NCBI GenBank assembly: GCA_024234815.1 | Contig: JACKNO010000002.1 | Location: forward strand, 434,001 to 498,000 | Length of the DNA: 64,000 nucleotides | Direction: 5' to 3' | Origin: Pseudomonadales bacterium | GTDB taxonomy: Bacteria > Pseudomonadota > Gammaproteobacteria > Pseudomonadales > Halieaceae | In this document: in pieces, positions 6,507 to 15,170 of the stretch | Layout: each line of letters begins with the position of its first letter | Numbering within the stretch: the first letter of the stretch is position 1 | Notes under the pieces: generated by a model | What the model was told of the DNA's origin: nothing | What the model saw: only the letters and a program-made list of their open reading frames with translations | Databases searched by the model: none | Translations under genes and position numbers: made by a program

Positions 6507-9352
6507 CCGGGCGCAGCCGTTTCCAGCAACTTTTGCTGGCGCCTGTCGAACTGCCGCTGGCGCGCCTGCCAGGCTGACGGTTCAGTCACACGGGAGACCT
6601 GCACCGCGGTGACCTTGTACTCGGGACAGTTTGTGGCCCAGTCGGAATTGTCGGTGGTGATCACATTGGCACCCGATACAGGATGGTGGAATGTGGTATA
6701 GACCACTCCGGGCTTTACCCGTTCACTGACCTGGGCGCGCAACACCGTATTGCCGACCCGGCTCTGGACACCTACCCAGTCCCCCCCCTTCACGCCGCGC
6801 TCTTCCGCGTCATGGGGATGGATCTCCAGGGTATCCTCCCCGTGCCAGGAGCTGTTGGCGGTGCGCCGGGTCTGGGCTCCCACGTTGTACTGACTGAGAA
6901 TACGCCCGGTAGTGAGCAGCAGGGGAAAGCGGCGATTGGCGCGTTCCTCCGTGGCGACGTACTCGGTGAGTGCAAAAAATCCCTTGCCGCGTACGAACTC
7001 GTCCACGTGCATGATCGGCGTGCCGTCGCGGGCCCTGTCGTTACAGGGCCACTGGATGCTGCCCAGTTCGTCGAGGCGGGCATAGCTCACGCCGTGGAAG
7101 GTTGGTGTCAAGCGCGCGATTTCATCCATGATCTCGGAGGGATGAGCGTAACTCATGGGGCAGCCCATGGCATTCGCCAGGTCCTGGGTAACCTCCCAGT
7201 CCTCTTTGCCGGCCAGGGCTTGCATGACTTTACGCACCGGCGAAATGCGTCGTTCCGCGTTGGTGAAGGTTCCGTTTTTTTCAAGGAAAGAGGAACCGGG
7301 CAGAAACACATGGGCAAACTTGGCGGTCTCATTCAGGAAGATATCCTGCACCACGAGACAATCCAGCGCCGCCAGTGCCGCCTGGATGTGCTGGGTGTTG
7401 GGATCGGACTGGGCCACGTCCTCGCCCTGGCAGTACAAACCCCTGAATTCGCCATCCAGCGCCGCATCGAACATATTGGGAATACGCATGCCGGGTTCCG
7501 GATCCAGCACCACGTTCCACTCGCGCTCGAACAGTGTGCGGGTGGCGGTGTCTGACAGGTGACGGTAACCCGGCAATTCATGGGGAAAAGAGCCCATGTC
7601 ACAGGAGCCCTGAACATTGTTCTGGCCGCGCATCGGGTTCACCCCCACGCCTTCGCGTCCGATATTCCCGGTCAGCATCGCGAGGTTGGCGATAGCCATG
7701 ACCGCGGTGGAACCCTGGCTGTGCTCGGTCACCCCAAGGCCATAGTAGATGGCCGCGTTGCCACCCGTGGCAAACAACCGCGCCGCCTCCCGCAGCAGAT
7801 GGGAGGCCACACCCGTGTCCGTCTCCAGCTGTTCAGGCGCGTGGCGGGGATCGCGGATAAACGCCAGCCAGTGCGCGAACTGTTCGCTGTCACAACGCTC
7901 CCTGATAAACGTCTCGTCGTGCAAGCCCTCGCTGACTATCACATGGGCCATGGCATTGAGCACCGCCACGTTGGCTCCGGGGTTGACCGCCAGGTGGTAA
8001 TCCGCGCGGATATGGGGCGCGTCCACCAGTTCGATGCCGCGCGGATCGATCACGATCAGTCTGGCACCCTCGCGCAGGCGTTTCTTCAGGCGTGAGCCAA
8101 ATACCGGGTGCGCCTCGGTGGGATTGGACCCCATCACCAGCACCACATCGGTCTGCGCAACCGACGCGAAGGCCTGGGTGCCGGCCGATTCCCCCAGGGT
8201 GGTCTTCAGGCCATAACCCGTCGGCGAGTGACAGACCCGGGCGCAGGTGTCGATATTGTTGTTGCCAAAGCCTGCTCTCACCAGTTTCTGTACGAGGTAA
8301 ACCTCCTCGTTGGTACAGCGTGAGGAACTGATAGCGCCGATACTGTTGCGACCGTGTTGTTGCTGGATAGCGCGAAATCGAGCCGCGGTGTACGCGATAG
8401 CCTCATCCCAGGTGACGAGGCGCCAGGGTTCGTCGATGCTGTCGCGAATCATGGGGCTGGCGATGCGATCGCTGTGGGTGGCGTAGCCGAACGCGAAACG
8501 TCCCTTGACGCAGGCGTGACCCTCATTGGCCTTGCCATCGTTATGGGGAGTCATCCGCACCACGGTGGCGCCCTTGAGATCAGCCCGGAAGGCGCAGCCC
8601 ACACCGCAGTACGCGCAGGTTGTGACAACCGAGTGTTCCGGCTTGCCGTGCTCAATAATACTGACCTCGGTCAATGAGGCGGTGGGGCAGGCCTTGACGC
8701 AGGCGCCGCAGGAGACGCATTCACTGTCCATGAACGACTCGTCCTGGCCGGCGCTGACGCTGGACTCGAATCCGCGGCCCTGGATGGTGAGGGCAAAAGT
8801 GCCCTGGGTTTCCTCACAGGCGCGCACGCAGCGCGAGCAGACGATACACTTGGACGCGTCGAAGGTGAAATAGGGGTTGGAGGTATCCTTCGGGGCGTGC
8901 AGGTGATTGGCCCCGGCAAAACCGTAGCGCACCTCGCGCAAGCCCAGCTCCCCGGCAGTGTCCTGCAATTCGCAGTCGCCATTGGTGGGGCAGGTAAGAC
9001 AGTCCAGCGGGTGGTCCGAAATATAAAGCTCCATCACGTTGCGGCGCAATCGCGCGAGCTGGTCGGTCTGGGTGCGCACCACCATGCCCGCCTGTACCGC
9101 TGTTGTGCAGGAGGCCGGATAGCCCTTCATGCCATCGATTTCCACAAGGCACACCCGGCAGGAACCAAAGGCCTGCAGGGAGTCGGTTGCGCACAGCCGC
9201 GGCACTTTTACTCCCGCTTCAAACGCGGCGCGCATCACCGACGTGCCCTCGGGCACGCTCACGATCCGGCCGTCAATCGACAGTTGCACCGGCGCACCGG
9301 CTACCGCCTCGGGTGTACCGTAATCCTGTTGGGGTTCGTAAAACTGCAGCAT
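6503..9352 (-). CDS. fdsA: NAD-dependent formate dehydrogenase alpha (catalytic Mo) subunit
   Basis: The 949-residue FdsA oxidises formate to CO2 at a Mo-bisMGD centre and passes electrons through iron-sulfur clusters to FdsB. In order: an N-terminal [2Fe-2S] domain (CATDSLQAFGSCRVC), a His/Cys cluster motif (DHPLDCLTCPTNGDC), two [4Fe-4S] motifs (CIVCSRCVRAC; CVSCGACVKACPT), an N-terminal molybdopterin cluster (CAYCGVGC), and the catalytic segment CARVCHSPTG. The Mo ligand is therefore cysteine, not selenocysteine. I chose the ATG at 9352, 4 nt after the fdsB stop and behind GCGAGGTG, rather than an upstream in-frame ATG at 9424 inside fdsB. Confidence 0.95.
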   Translation of the reverse strand: MLQFYEPQQDYGTPEAVAGAPVQLSIDGRIVSVPEGTSVMRAAFEAGVKVPRLCATDSLQAFGSCRVCLVEIDGMKGYPASCTTAVQAGMVVRTQTDQLARLRRNVMELYISDHPLDCLTCPTNGDCELQDTAGELGLREVRYGFAGANHLHAPKDTSNPYFTFDASKCIVCSRCVRACEETQGTFALTIQGRGFESSVSAGQDESFMDSECVSCGACVKACPTASLTEVSIIEHGKPEHSVVTTCAYCGVGCAFRADLKGATVVRMTPHNDGKANEGHACVKGRFAFGYATHSDRIASPMIRDSIDEPWRLVTWDEAIAYTAARFRAIQQQHGRNSIGAISSSRCTNEEVYLVQKLVRAGFGNNNIDTCARVCHSPTGYGLKTTLGESAGTQAFASVAQTDVVLVMGSNPTEAHPVFGSRLKKRLREGARLIVIDPRGIELVDAPHIRADYHLAVNPGANVAVLNAMAHVIVSEGLHDETFIRERCDSEQFAHWLAFIRDPRHAPEQLETDTGVASHLLREAARLFATGGNAAIYYGLGVTEHSQGSTAVMAIANLAMLTGNIGREGVGVNPMRGQNNVQGSCDMGSFPHELPGYRHLSDTATRTLFEREWNVVLDPEPGMRIPNMFDAALDGEFRGLYCQGEDVAQSDPNTQHIQAALAALDCLVVQDIFLNETAKFAHVFLPGSSFLEKNGTFTNAERRISPVRKVMQALAGKEDWEVTQDLANAMGCPMSYAHPSEIMDEIARLTPTFHGVSYARLDELGSIQWPCNDRARDGTPIMHVDEFVRGKGFFALTEYVATEERANRRFPLLLTTGRILSQYNVGAQTRRTANSSWHGEDTLEIHPHDAEERGVKGGDWVGVQSRVGNTVLRAQVSERVKPGVVYTTFHHPVSGANVITTDNSDWATNCPEYKVTAVQVSRVTEPSAWQARQRQFDRRQQKLLETAAPG

Positions 9353-9356
9353 CACA

Positions 9357-10919
9357 TCACCTCGCCGACGGCCTCGGGCCAGCATTGTCCGGGGAAAAAT
9401 CCTCTGCGAAATACGCCAGCGCACTGCGCACAGGATGCGGCGTCATTCCCCCCATGGCGCACAGTGACCCGGCCTCCATGGTATCGCACAGCTCTCGCAG
9501 CAAGTCGATGTTCCCAGCGGGGGCATCGCGCGCAATAATCCGGTCGATAAGCTCCACTCCGCGCACCGAGCCAATGCGACAGGGCGTGCATTTGCCGCAG
9601 GATTCCACGGCGCAAAATTCCATCGCGAACCGCGCCTGTTGGGCCATGTCCACGCTGTCGTCGAACACCACCACCCCGCCGTGCCCCAGCATGGCATTGA
9701 TCCCGGCAAACGCCTCGTAATCCAGTGGCGTATCCCACTGCGACTCGGGCAGATATGCACCCAGCGGCCCCCCTACCTGAATGGCCCGCAGCGGCCTGCC
9801 GCTGAATGTGCCGCCACCGTAGTCCTGGACCAGCTCGCGCAGGATTGCGCCGTATGCCAGCTCCACCAGGCCGCCGCGACGGACGTTGCCCGCCAGTTGC
9901 ACGGCAAGAGTGCCGCGGGAGCGGCCCACGCCGAAATCGCGATAAAACTGTGCGCCCCGCTCCAGTACCGTGGTCACCGCGGCCAGGGTCAACACGTTGT
10001 TGACCACTGTCGGCCGGCCAAAAAGTCCCTCGATCGCGGGCAGCGGCGGCCTCACGCGCACCATGCCGCGCTTGCCCTCCAGGCTGTCCAGCAGGGAGGT
10101 CTCTTCACCGCAGATATACGCGCCGGCGCCAATGCGCAACTCCAGTTCGAAGGCCCGGCCGCTGCCGCGAATATTGTCCCCCAGGTACTGCTGTTCCCGC
10201 GCTCTTGCGATGGCGGCAGCAAGTATTTCCCGCGCCCTGGGGTACTCCGAACGCAGGTAGATATAACCCTGGCTGGCGCCCACCGCGAGTCCGGCGATAA
10301 TCATTCCCTCGAGCAACTGGTAGGGATCCGCCTCCATCAGCAGGCGGTCGGCAAAGGTACCCGAATCGCCCTCGTCCGCATTGCAGACAATGTATTTTTG
10401 CGCGGCGGGCGCATCCAGCACGGTCTGCCACTTGATACCGGCGGGAAAGGCCGCTCCGCCGCGGCCGCGCAGGCCGGATTCCGTCACCGCGTTGACGATC
10501 TCCTGGCAGTCCATGCTCAGGGCGCGCTCAAGACCGCTGAAACCGGCCAGTGCGCGATAGGTATCCAGGCACAAAGGGTCGCCCTGCCCCGCGCGCGCGA
10601 AGGTCAGACGCTGCTGGGATTTCAGGTAGGGAATCTCCTCGACCGGTCCGAGGAAAAGCGGGTGCCCGGCGGGGTCCGCCGCCAGCGCGTCGCAGAGTTG
10701 GGGGACATCCGCCAAGGCCACCGGCCCGAAGGCGATACGCTCGCCGCCGTGCTCGACCTCCAGCAACGGTTCCAGCCAGAACAGGCCCCGGGAGCCATTG
10801 CGCACCAGTTCCAGCCGCATGCCCCGCTCCTGTGCCTGAATCACCAGCGCAGCGGCGATGCTGTCCGCGCCCAGCGCCAGGGATGTGGTATCGCGCGGCA
10901 GGTAAACACGGGTAGTCAT
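9357..10919 (-). CDS. fdsB: NAD-dependent formate dehydrogenase beta (NADH/FMN, NuoF-like) subunit
   Basis: The 520-residue protein receives electrons from FdsA and reduces NAD+. The N terminus is a thioredoxin-like extension; the NuoF-like core has the nucleotide-binding GLRGRGGAAFPAGIKW, the FMN region CNADEGDSGTFADR, ICGEETSLLDSLEGKRG, and the C-terminal [4Fe-4S] motif ESCGKCTPCRIG. I chose the ATG at 10919 (MTTRVYLP), which overlaps the fdsG stop as ATGA; a longer in-frame start at 11024 lies inside fdsG. The gene order and overlaps are those of a classic fdsGBA operon. Confidence 0.95.
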   Translation of the reverse strand: MTTRVYLPRDTTSLALGADSIAAALVIQAQERGMRLELVRNGSRGLFWLEPLLEVEHGGERIAFGPVALADVPQLCDALAADPAGHPLFLGPVEEIPYLKSQQRLTFARAGQGDPLCLDTYRALAGFSGLERALSMDCQEIVNAVTESGLRGRGGAAFPAGIKWQTVLDAPAAQKYIVCNADEGDSGTFADRLLMEADPYQLLEGMIIAGLAVGASQGYIYLRSEYPRAREILAAAIARAREQQYLGDNIRGSGRAFELELRIGAGAYICGEETSLLDSLEGKRGMVRVRPPLPAIEGLFGRPTVVNNVLTLAAVTTVLERGAQFYRDFGVGRSRGTLAVQLAGNVRRGGLVELAYGAILRELVQDYGGGTFSGRPLRAIQVGGPLGAYLPESQWDTPLDYEAFAGINAMLGHGGVVVFDDSVDMAQQARFAMEFCAVESCGKCTPCRIGSVRGVELIDRIIARDAPAGNIDLLRELCDTMEAGSLCAMGGMTPHPVRSALAYFAEDFSPDNAGPRPSAR

Positions 10920-11407
10920 CCGCCAACTACCTCCCCCAGACCGGCAAGCAAGGCATCCAGTCGCGCCGCATCCACGCGGGCGTGTATCTCCTCGTCGAGC
11001 CGCACGGACGGAGAACAGGCACAATTTCCCAGGCAGTAAACCGGCTCCAGGGTGACGCGCCCGTCCGCGGTCGTCTCACCGAAATCGATACCAAGGCGGG
11101 TTTTGGCGTGAGCTTCCAGCGCGCGCGAACCCATGGCCTGGCAGGCTTCCGCGCGGCAGATCTGCAACACGTGCGCACCGGCGGGTTCGCTGCGAAAATC
11201 ATGGTAAAAACTGATAACCCCGTGCACCTCTGCCCGGGACAATTGCAGGGCGCTGGCGATCGCGGGCACGGCTTCTGGCGGAACGCAGCCCAGTTTGGCC
11301 TGCAGGGCGTGCAGCAGCGGCAACAGGCCTCCCGGGAGATCGCGATACCGCGGGATACTGGCTGCCAACGCTTCCGCTACCCGGTCATCCATACGCAAAG
11401 CCCGCAC
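10916..11407 (-). CDS. fdsG: NAD-dependent formate dehydrogenase gamma (NuoE-like) subunit
   Basis: The 163-residue NuoE/24-kDa-type protein binds a [2Fe-2S] cluster through four cysteines: C-x4-C in ICRAEACQ and C-x3-C in YCLGNCACSP. The N-terminal helical part (LLPLLHALQAKLGCVPPEAV, EVHGVISFYHDF) is typical. It acts with FdsB as the diaphorase module of soluble formate dehydrogenase. The start could also be the internal Met at 11392 (MDDRVAEAL). It follows fghA after 27 bp, linking formaldehyde and formate oxidation in one transcription unit, and overlaps fdsB by 4 bp. Confidence 0.94.
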   Translation of the reverse strand: MRALRMDDRVAEALAASIPRYRDLPGGLLPLLHALQAKLGCVPPEAVPAIASALQLSRAEVHGVISFYHDFRSEPAGAHVLQICRAEACQAMGSRALEAHAKTRLGIDFGETTADGRVTLEPVYCLGNCACSPSVRLDEEIHARVDAARLDALLAGLGEVVGG

Positions 11408-11434
11408 CCTGTTGCACTGACTCCCAGTATATGC

Positions 11435-12271
11435 CTAATCGAGACAGCCTGCGTGAAACGCCAGGTGTTCGCCGATAAAGGACGCGATAAAGAAATAGCT
11501 GTGATCGTAACCTTCCTGCATCCGAATTGTCATGGGGTAGTCGTGGTCGACACACGCCTGCTGCAGGAGCGGGGTTTTCAGCTGTTCCTCCAGGAAGTTG
11601 TCCGCGCCGCCCTGGTCTATCAACACGGGCAGGCGCTCGCTGCTGAGTGCCAGCAGTTCGACGGCGTCATATTCGCGCCAACGCTCGCGCTGCGCCCCGA
11701 GGTAATTACCCAGCGCTTTATGGCCCCATGGACAATTGGCCGGGGAACAAATCGGCGCAAACGCTGTGACCGATTTGAAACGGCCGGGATTTTTCAGCGC
11801 GACGATAAGCGCGCCGTGGCCGCCCATGGAGTGTCCCGACAGGCACACGCGGTTACTGTCCACGGGAAATTCCGCTTCTACCAATCGCGGCAGCTCATCG
11901 ACGATGTAATCGTACATCCGGTAATGCGTATTCCAGGGCTCTTCGGTGGCGTTGACATAAAACCCGGCGCCGAGGCCGAAATCGTAGTCTGCGTCCGGGT
12001 CATCGGGCACGCCCTCGCCCCGGGGACTGGTATCGGGCGTGACTATCGCCAATCCCAGTTCCGCGGCGTAACGCTGGGCCCCCGACTTGATGACAAAATT
12101 CTCGTCCGTGCAGGTGAGGCCCGACAGCCAGTAAACGAGCGGCACCTTGCCTTCCTCGGCCTGCGGCGGCAGGAAAACGGAAAATGTCATCTCGCAACCC
12201 AGCGCCGCTGACTGGTGCAAATACCGCAACTGTCGCCCACCGAAACACTTGCTGGCGCTGATCTGTTCCAT
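11435..12271 (-). CDS. fghA: S-formylglutathione hydrolase
   Basis: The 278-residue esterase-D-type alpha/beta hydrolase splits S-formylglutathione into formate and glutathione. The nucleophile elbow is LSGHSMGGHGAL; conserved SGLTCTDENFVIKSGAQR, DTSPRGEGVPDDPD and the C-terminal GYDHSYFFIASF (catalytic His region) fit the family closely. I chose the ATG at 12271 (MEQISASKCFGG), 16 bp after the frmA stop; an upstream ATG in frame lies within frmA. It supplies formate directly to the downstream Fds complex. Confidence 0.95.
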   Translation of the reverse strand: MEQISASKCFGGRQLRYLHQSAALGCEMTFSVFLPPQAEEGKVPLVYWLSGLTCTDENFVIKSGAQRYAAELGLAIVTPDTSPRGEGVPDDPDADYDFGLGAGFYVNATEEPWNTHYRMYDYIVDELPRLVEAEFPVDSNRVCLSGHSMGGHGALIVALKNPGRFKSVTAFAPICSPANCPWGHKALGNYLGAQRERWREYDAVELLALSSERLPVLIDQGGADNFLEEQLKTPLLQQACVDHDYPMTIRMQEGYDHSYFFIASFIGEHLAFHAGCLD

Positions 12272-12287
12272 AATCTCCCCCTGTCCG

Positions 12288-13394
12288 CTAGTACTGCACC
12301 ACCGAGCGAATACTCTCACCGGCATGCATGAGATCGAATGCCCGGTTGATATCGTCCAGTGGCATGGTGTGGGTGATAAGGTCGTCGATGTTGATCTTGC
12401 CTTCCATGTACCAGTCGACAATCCTGGGGACATCCGTACGACCGCGCGCGCCGCCAAAAGCGGTACCGCGCCAGCCGCGCCCGGTCACGAGCTGGAATGG
12501 CCGGGTGGATATCTCCTTGCCCGCGCCCGCTACGCCCACGATACAACTCTGGCCCCAACCCTTGTGGCAGCACTCCAGGGCCTGGCGCATGACATCGACG
12601 TTGCCGATACATTCAAAACTGTAATCCACACCGCCCCCGGTGAGTTCAATCAGGTGCTGGACAATGTCGTCCACCTCTGACGGATTGACAAAGTCGGTCA
12701 TGCCGAACTGTTTCGCGAGCTTTACCTTGCCGGGATTGAGATCGATGCCAATGATGCGGGTGGCGCCTACCATCTTCGCGCCCTGGATGACGTTCAGGCC
12801 GATACCTCCCAGGCCGAACACCGCCACTGTCGACCCGGGCTCCACCTTCATCGTGAAAGCCACCGCGCCGATGCCCGTGGTCACACCGCAACCGATGTAG
12901 CAGATCTTGTCGAAGGGCGCGTCCTTGCGAACCTTGGCCAGCGCGATTTCCGGCAGCACCGTGTAATTCGAGAAGGTAGAGCAGCCCATGTAATGCAGCA
13001 GCGGTTTGCCGTCCAGGGAGAAGCGGCTGCTGCCGTCGGGCATAACGCCCTGTCCCTGCGTCGTGCGAATCGCCTGGCAGAGGTTGGTTTTGGGATGCAG
13101 GCAGTAGTCGCATTCCCGGCATTCGGGCGTGTAAAGCGGGATAACATGATCCCCCGGCACCAGGCCCTTGACGCCGGGACCAACCTCTACCACCACCCCC
13201 GCGCCCTCGTGCCCCAGGATCGCTGGAAACGCGCCCTCCGGGTCATCTCCCGACAGGGTAAAGGCATCCGTGTGGCAGACACCTGTTGCCTTGATTTCGA
13301 CCAATACCTCGTTGGCGCGCGGCCCTTCGAGATCGACTTCAACGATTTCCAGGGGTTTGCCCGCCTGGAATGCCACTGCCGCTCGTGTTTTCAT
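12288..13394 (-). CDS. frmA: S-(hydroxymethyl)glutathione dehydrogenase / class III alcohol dehydrogenase
   Basis: The 368-residue zinc medium-chain dehydrogenase oxidises the spontaneous formaldehyde-glutathione adduct to S-formylglutathione with NAD+. Catalytic zinc ligands are in GVCHTDAFTLSG and GHEGAGVV, the structural zinc cysteines in CRECDYCLHPKTNLC, and the Rossmann motif is FGLGGIGLNVIQGA. Length and sequence match the class III enzyme closely. It is the first gene of the formaldehyde-to-CO2 operon; ACAGGAGAAAGG precedes the ATG. The same enzyme can act as S-nitrosoglutathione reductase. Confidence 0.96.
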   Translation of the reverse strand: MKTRAAVAFQAGKPLEIVEVDLEGPRANEVLVEIKATGVCHTDAFTLSGDDPEGAFPAILGHEGAGVVVEVGPGVKGLVPGDHVIPLYTPECRECDYCLHPKTNLCQAIRTTQGQGVMPDGSSRFSLDGKPLLHYMGCSTFSNYTVLPEIALAKVRKDAPFDKICYIGCGVTTGIGAVAFTMKVEPGSTVAVFGLGGIGLNVIQGAKMVGATRIIGIDLNPGKVKLAKQFGMTDFVNPSEVDDIVQHLIELTGGGVDYSFECIGNVDVMRQALECCHKGWGQSCIVGVAGAGKEISTRPFQLVTGRGWRGTAFGGARGRTDVPRIVDWYMEGKINIDDLITHTMPLDDINRAFDLMHAGESIRSVVQY

Positions 13395-13574
13395 AATGCC
13401 CTTTCTCCTGTCTGTCTTACTGAATAAGCAGTCGACAGCATAGTTGCACCGCGTTGAAAAATTAAGCCAATTCGAAAATTATTACCGCCCGTGGCGCCGG
13501 ACCTTTCACTGTCGCGCACTGGACAAGCGGCCTATAATGACAAGCTGCCAATTGGCGCCAGCATACCGGGACCC

Positions 13575-14063
13575 ATGAAACTACACATCATCACCACAGG
13601 CGGCACCATCGACAAAATCTACTTCGATGCCAAAAGCGACTACCAGGTCGGCGAGCCGGTAATCGGTGAGTTGCTCCACAAAATGGAAGCGGGCTTCGCC
13701 TTCACGGTGGAGTCGGCAATGCGCAAGGACAGTCTCGACATGACCGATGATGACCGCGCCCTGATCCGGCGCCTGGCCAGCGACTGCGCCGAGGAATGTG
13801 TGCTTATCACCCACGGCACCGACGGCATGGTGGCCACCGCCCTGGCCCTGCAGGGGATCGCGGGCAAGTGCATCGTTCTCACCGGAGCCCTGCAACCCGC
13901 CGCCTTTGCCCAGAGCGATGCCATTTTCAATATCGGCTGCGCTATCGGCGCGGTACAAAGCAAGCCGCCCGGCGTTTATATCGCCATGAACGGGGAAGTG
14001 TTCGATGCCAACCGGGTGCGTAAAAATGTCGCGGCCAACCGCTTCGAGCGCCTGGAGTCGTAA
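13575..14063 (+). CDS. Short asparaginase-domain protein
   Basis: The 162-residue protein contains only the N-terminal half of a type I/II L-asparaginase: TTGGTID at residues 7-13 (candidate nucleophile Thr11) and ITHGTDGMVATAL around residues 79-90 (Thr82-Asp83 pair). The C-terminal domain that completes the tetrameric enzyme is absent. Such single-domain proteins are widespread and uncharacterised, so it should not be called an asparaginase. I chose the ATG at 13575; an upstream in-frame start adds a tail unlike the family. It lies 49 bp before tdh on the same strand. Confidence 0.8.
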   Translation: MKLHIITTGGTIDKIYFDAKSDYQVGEPVIGELLHKMEAGFAFTVESAMRKDSLDMTDDDRALIRRLASDCAEECVLITHGTDGMVATALALQGIAGKCIVLTGALQPAAFAQSDAIFNIGCAIGAVQSKPPGVYIAMNGEVFDANRVRKNVAANRFERLES

Positions 14064-14112
14064 GCCGCGTTGAGCCGGGCGCACCAAACCAACTACAGAA
14101 AAGGCCACCGTC

Positions 14113-15141
14113 ATGAAAGCACTCGTCAAGAAAGAAGCCCGCCCCGGTCTTTGGCTGGAGGATGTTCCCGAACCCATCCTCGGGATCAACGATGTTCTGA
14201 TCAAGGTCAGGCGCACCGCCATCTGCGGCACCGACATGCATATCTATAACTGGGATAAATGGGCGCAGAAAACCATCCCGGTTCCCATGGTCGTCGGGCA
14301 CGAGTTTGTCGGCGAGATTGTGCAGGTCGGCTCCAACGTGATCGATTTTCGCGAGGGCCAGATCGTCTCCGGGGAAGGCCATGTGGTCTGCGGTCGTTGC
14401 CGTAACTGCATGGCCGGTCGCCGCCACCTGTGCGCTTACACCAGCGGCATCGGCGTGGATCGCCCCGGCGCTTTCGCCGAGTACCTGACCCTGCCCATGT
14501 CCAACGTCTGGGAGCACTCGGATGGCATAGATCTCGACGTGGCCGCGCTGTTCGATCCCTTCGGCAACGCGGTGCACACCGCCCTGCAATGGCCGCTGCT
14601 GGGGGAGGATGTGCTGATCACCGGCGCCGGCCCAATCGGCGCCATGGCGGCGGCCGTTTGCAAGCATTCCGGGGCGCGCAACGTGGTTATCACCGATGTC
14701 ATCGATGCGCGCCTGGCGCTGGCGGCAAAACTGGGGGCGACCCGCACCGTGAACGTCAGCAGGGAAAACCTGGCGGACGTGCAGCGGGAGCTGAACATGA
14801 CCGAGGGCTTCGACGTGGGCCTGGAAATGTCCGGAAACGGCCAGGCGTTCAACGACCTGCTGGGCAACATGTGCCACGGCGGCAAAGTATCCATCCTGGG
14901 CATTCCCAGCGAGAATACCGCCATCGACTGGAACACGGTTATTTTCAATATGCTGACACTGAAAGGCATCTATGGCCGGGAGATGTACGAGACCTGGTAC
15001 AAGATGTCGGTAATGATCGACTCGGGCCTGGATATCTCGCCGGTGATCACCCACCGCATGAGCTACCGCGACTTCCAGCACGGCTTTGACGTGATGAGCA
15101 GTGGTGAGGCCAGCAAGGTAGTGCTCAACTGGGATGCCTGA
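14113..15141 (+). CDS. tdh: L-threonine 3-dehydrogenase
   Basis: The 342-residue zinc-dependent medium-chain dehydrogenase converts L-threonine to 2-amino-3-ketobutyrate with NAD+. The catalytic zinc motif is CGTDMHIYNWDKWAQ followed by GHEFVG; structural zinc cysteines are in CGRCRNCMAGRRHLC; the Rossmann motif is ITGAGPIGAMAA. Length is standard for Tdh. It is followed after 29 bp by kbl, its usual operon partner, so the pair yields glycine and acetyl-CoA. In this setting it could feed glycine into the one-carbon pool. Confidence 0.95.
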   Translation: MKALVKKEARPGLWLEDVPEPILGINDVLIKVRRTAICGTDMHIYNWDKWAQKTIPVPMVVGHEFVGEIVQVGSNVIDFREGQIVSGEGHVVCGRCRNCMAGRRHLCAYTSGIGVDRPGAFAEYLTLPMSNVWEHSDGIDLDVAALFDPFGNAVHTALQWPLLGEDVLITGAGPIGAMAAAVCKHSGARNVVITDVIDARLALAAKLGATRTVNVSRENLADVQRELNMTEGFDVGLEMSGNGQAFNDLLGNMCHGGKVSILGIPSENTAIDWNTVIFNMLTLKGIYGREMYETWYKMSVMIDSGLDISPVITHRMSYRDFQHGFDVMSSGEASKVVLNWDA

Positions 15142-15170
15142 ACCGTCCTGACACAACAGGGGAATCACGT

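Noticed and set aside
9639..11039. Plus-strand frame of 466 codons opposite fdsB
   Set aside because: Antisense shadow; the minus-strand fdsB and fdsG carry all cofactor motifs.
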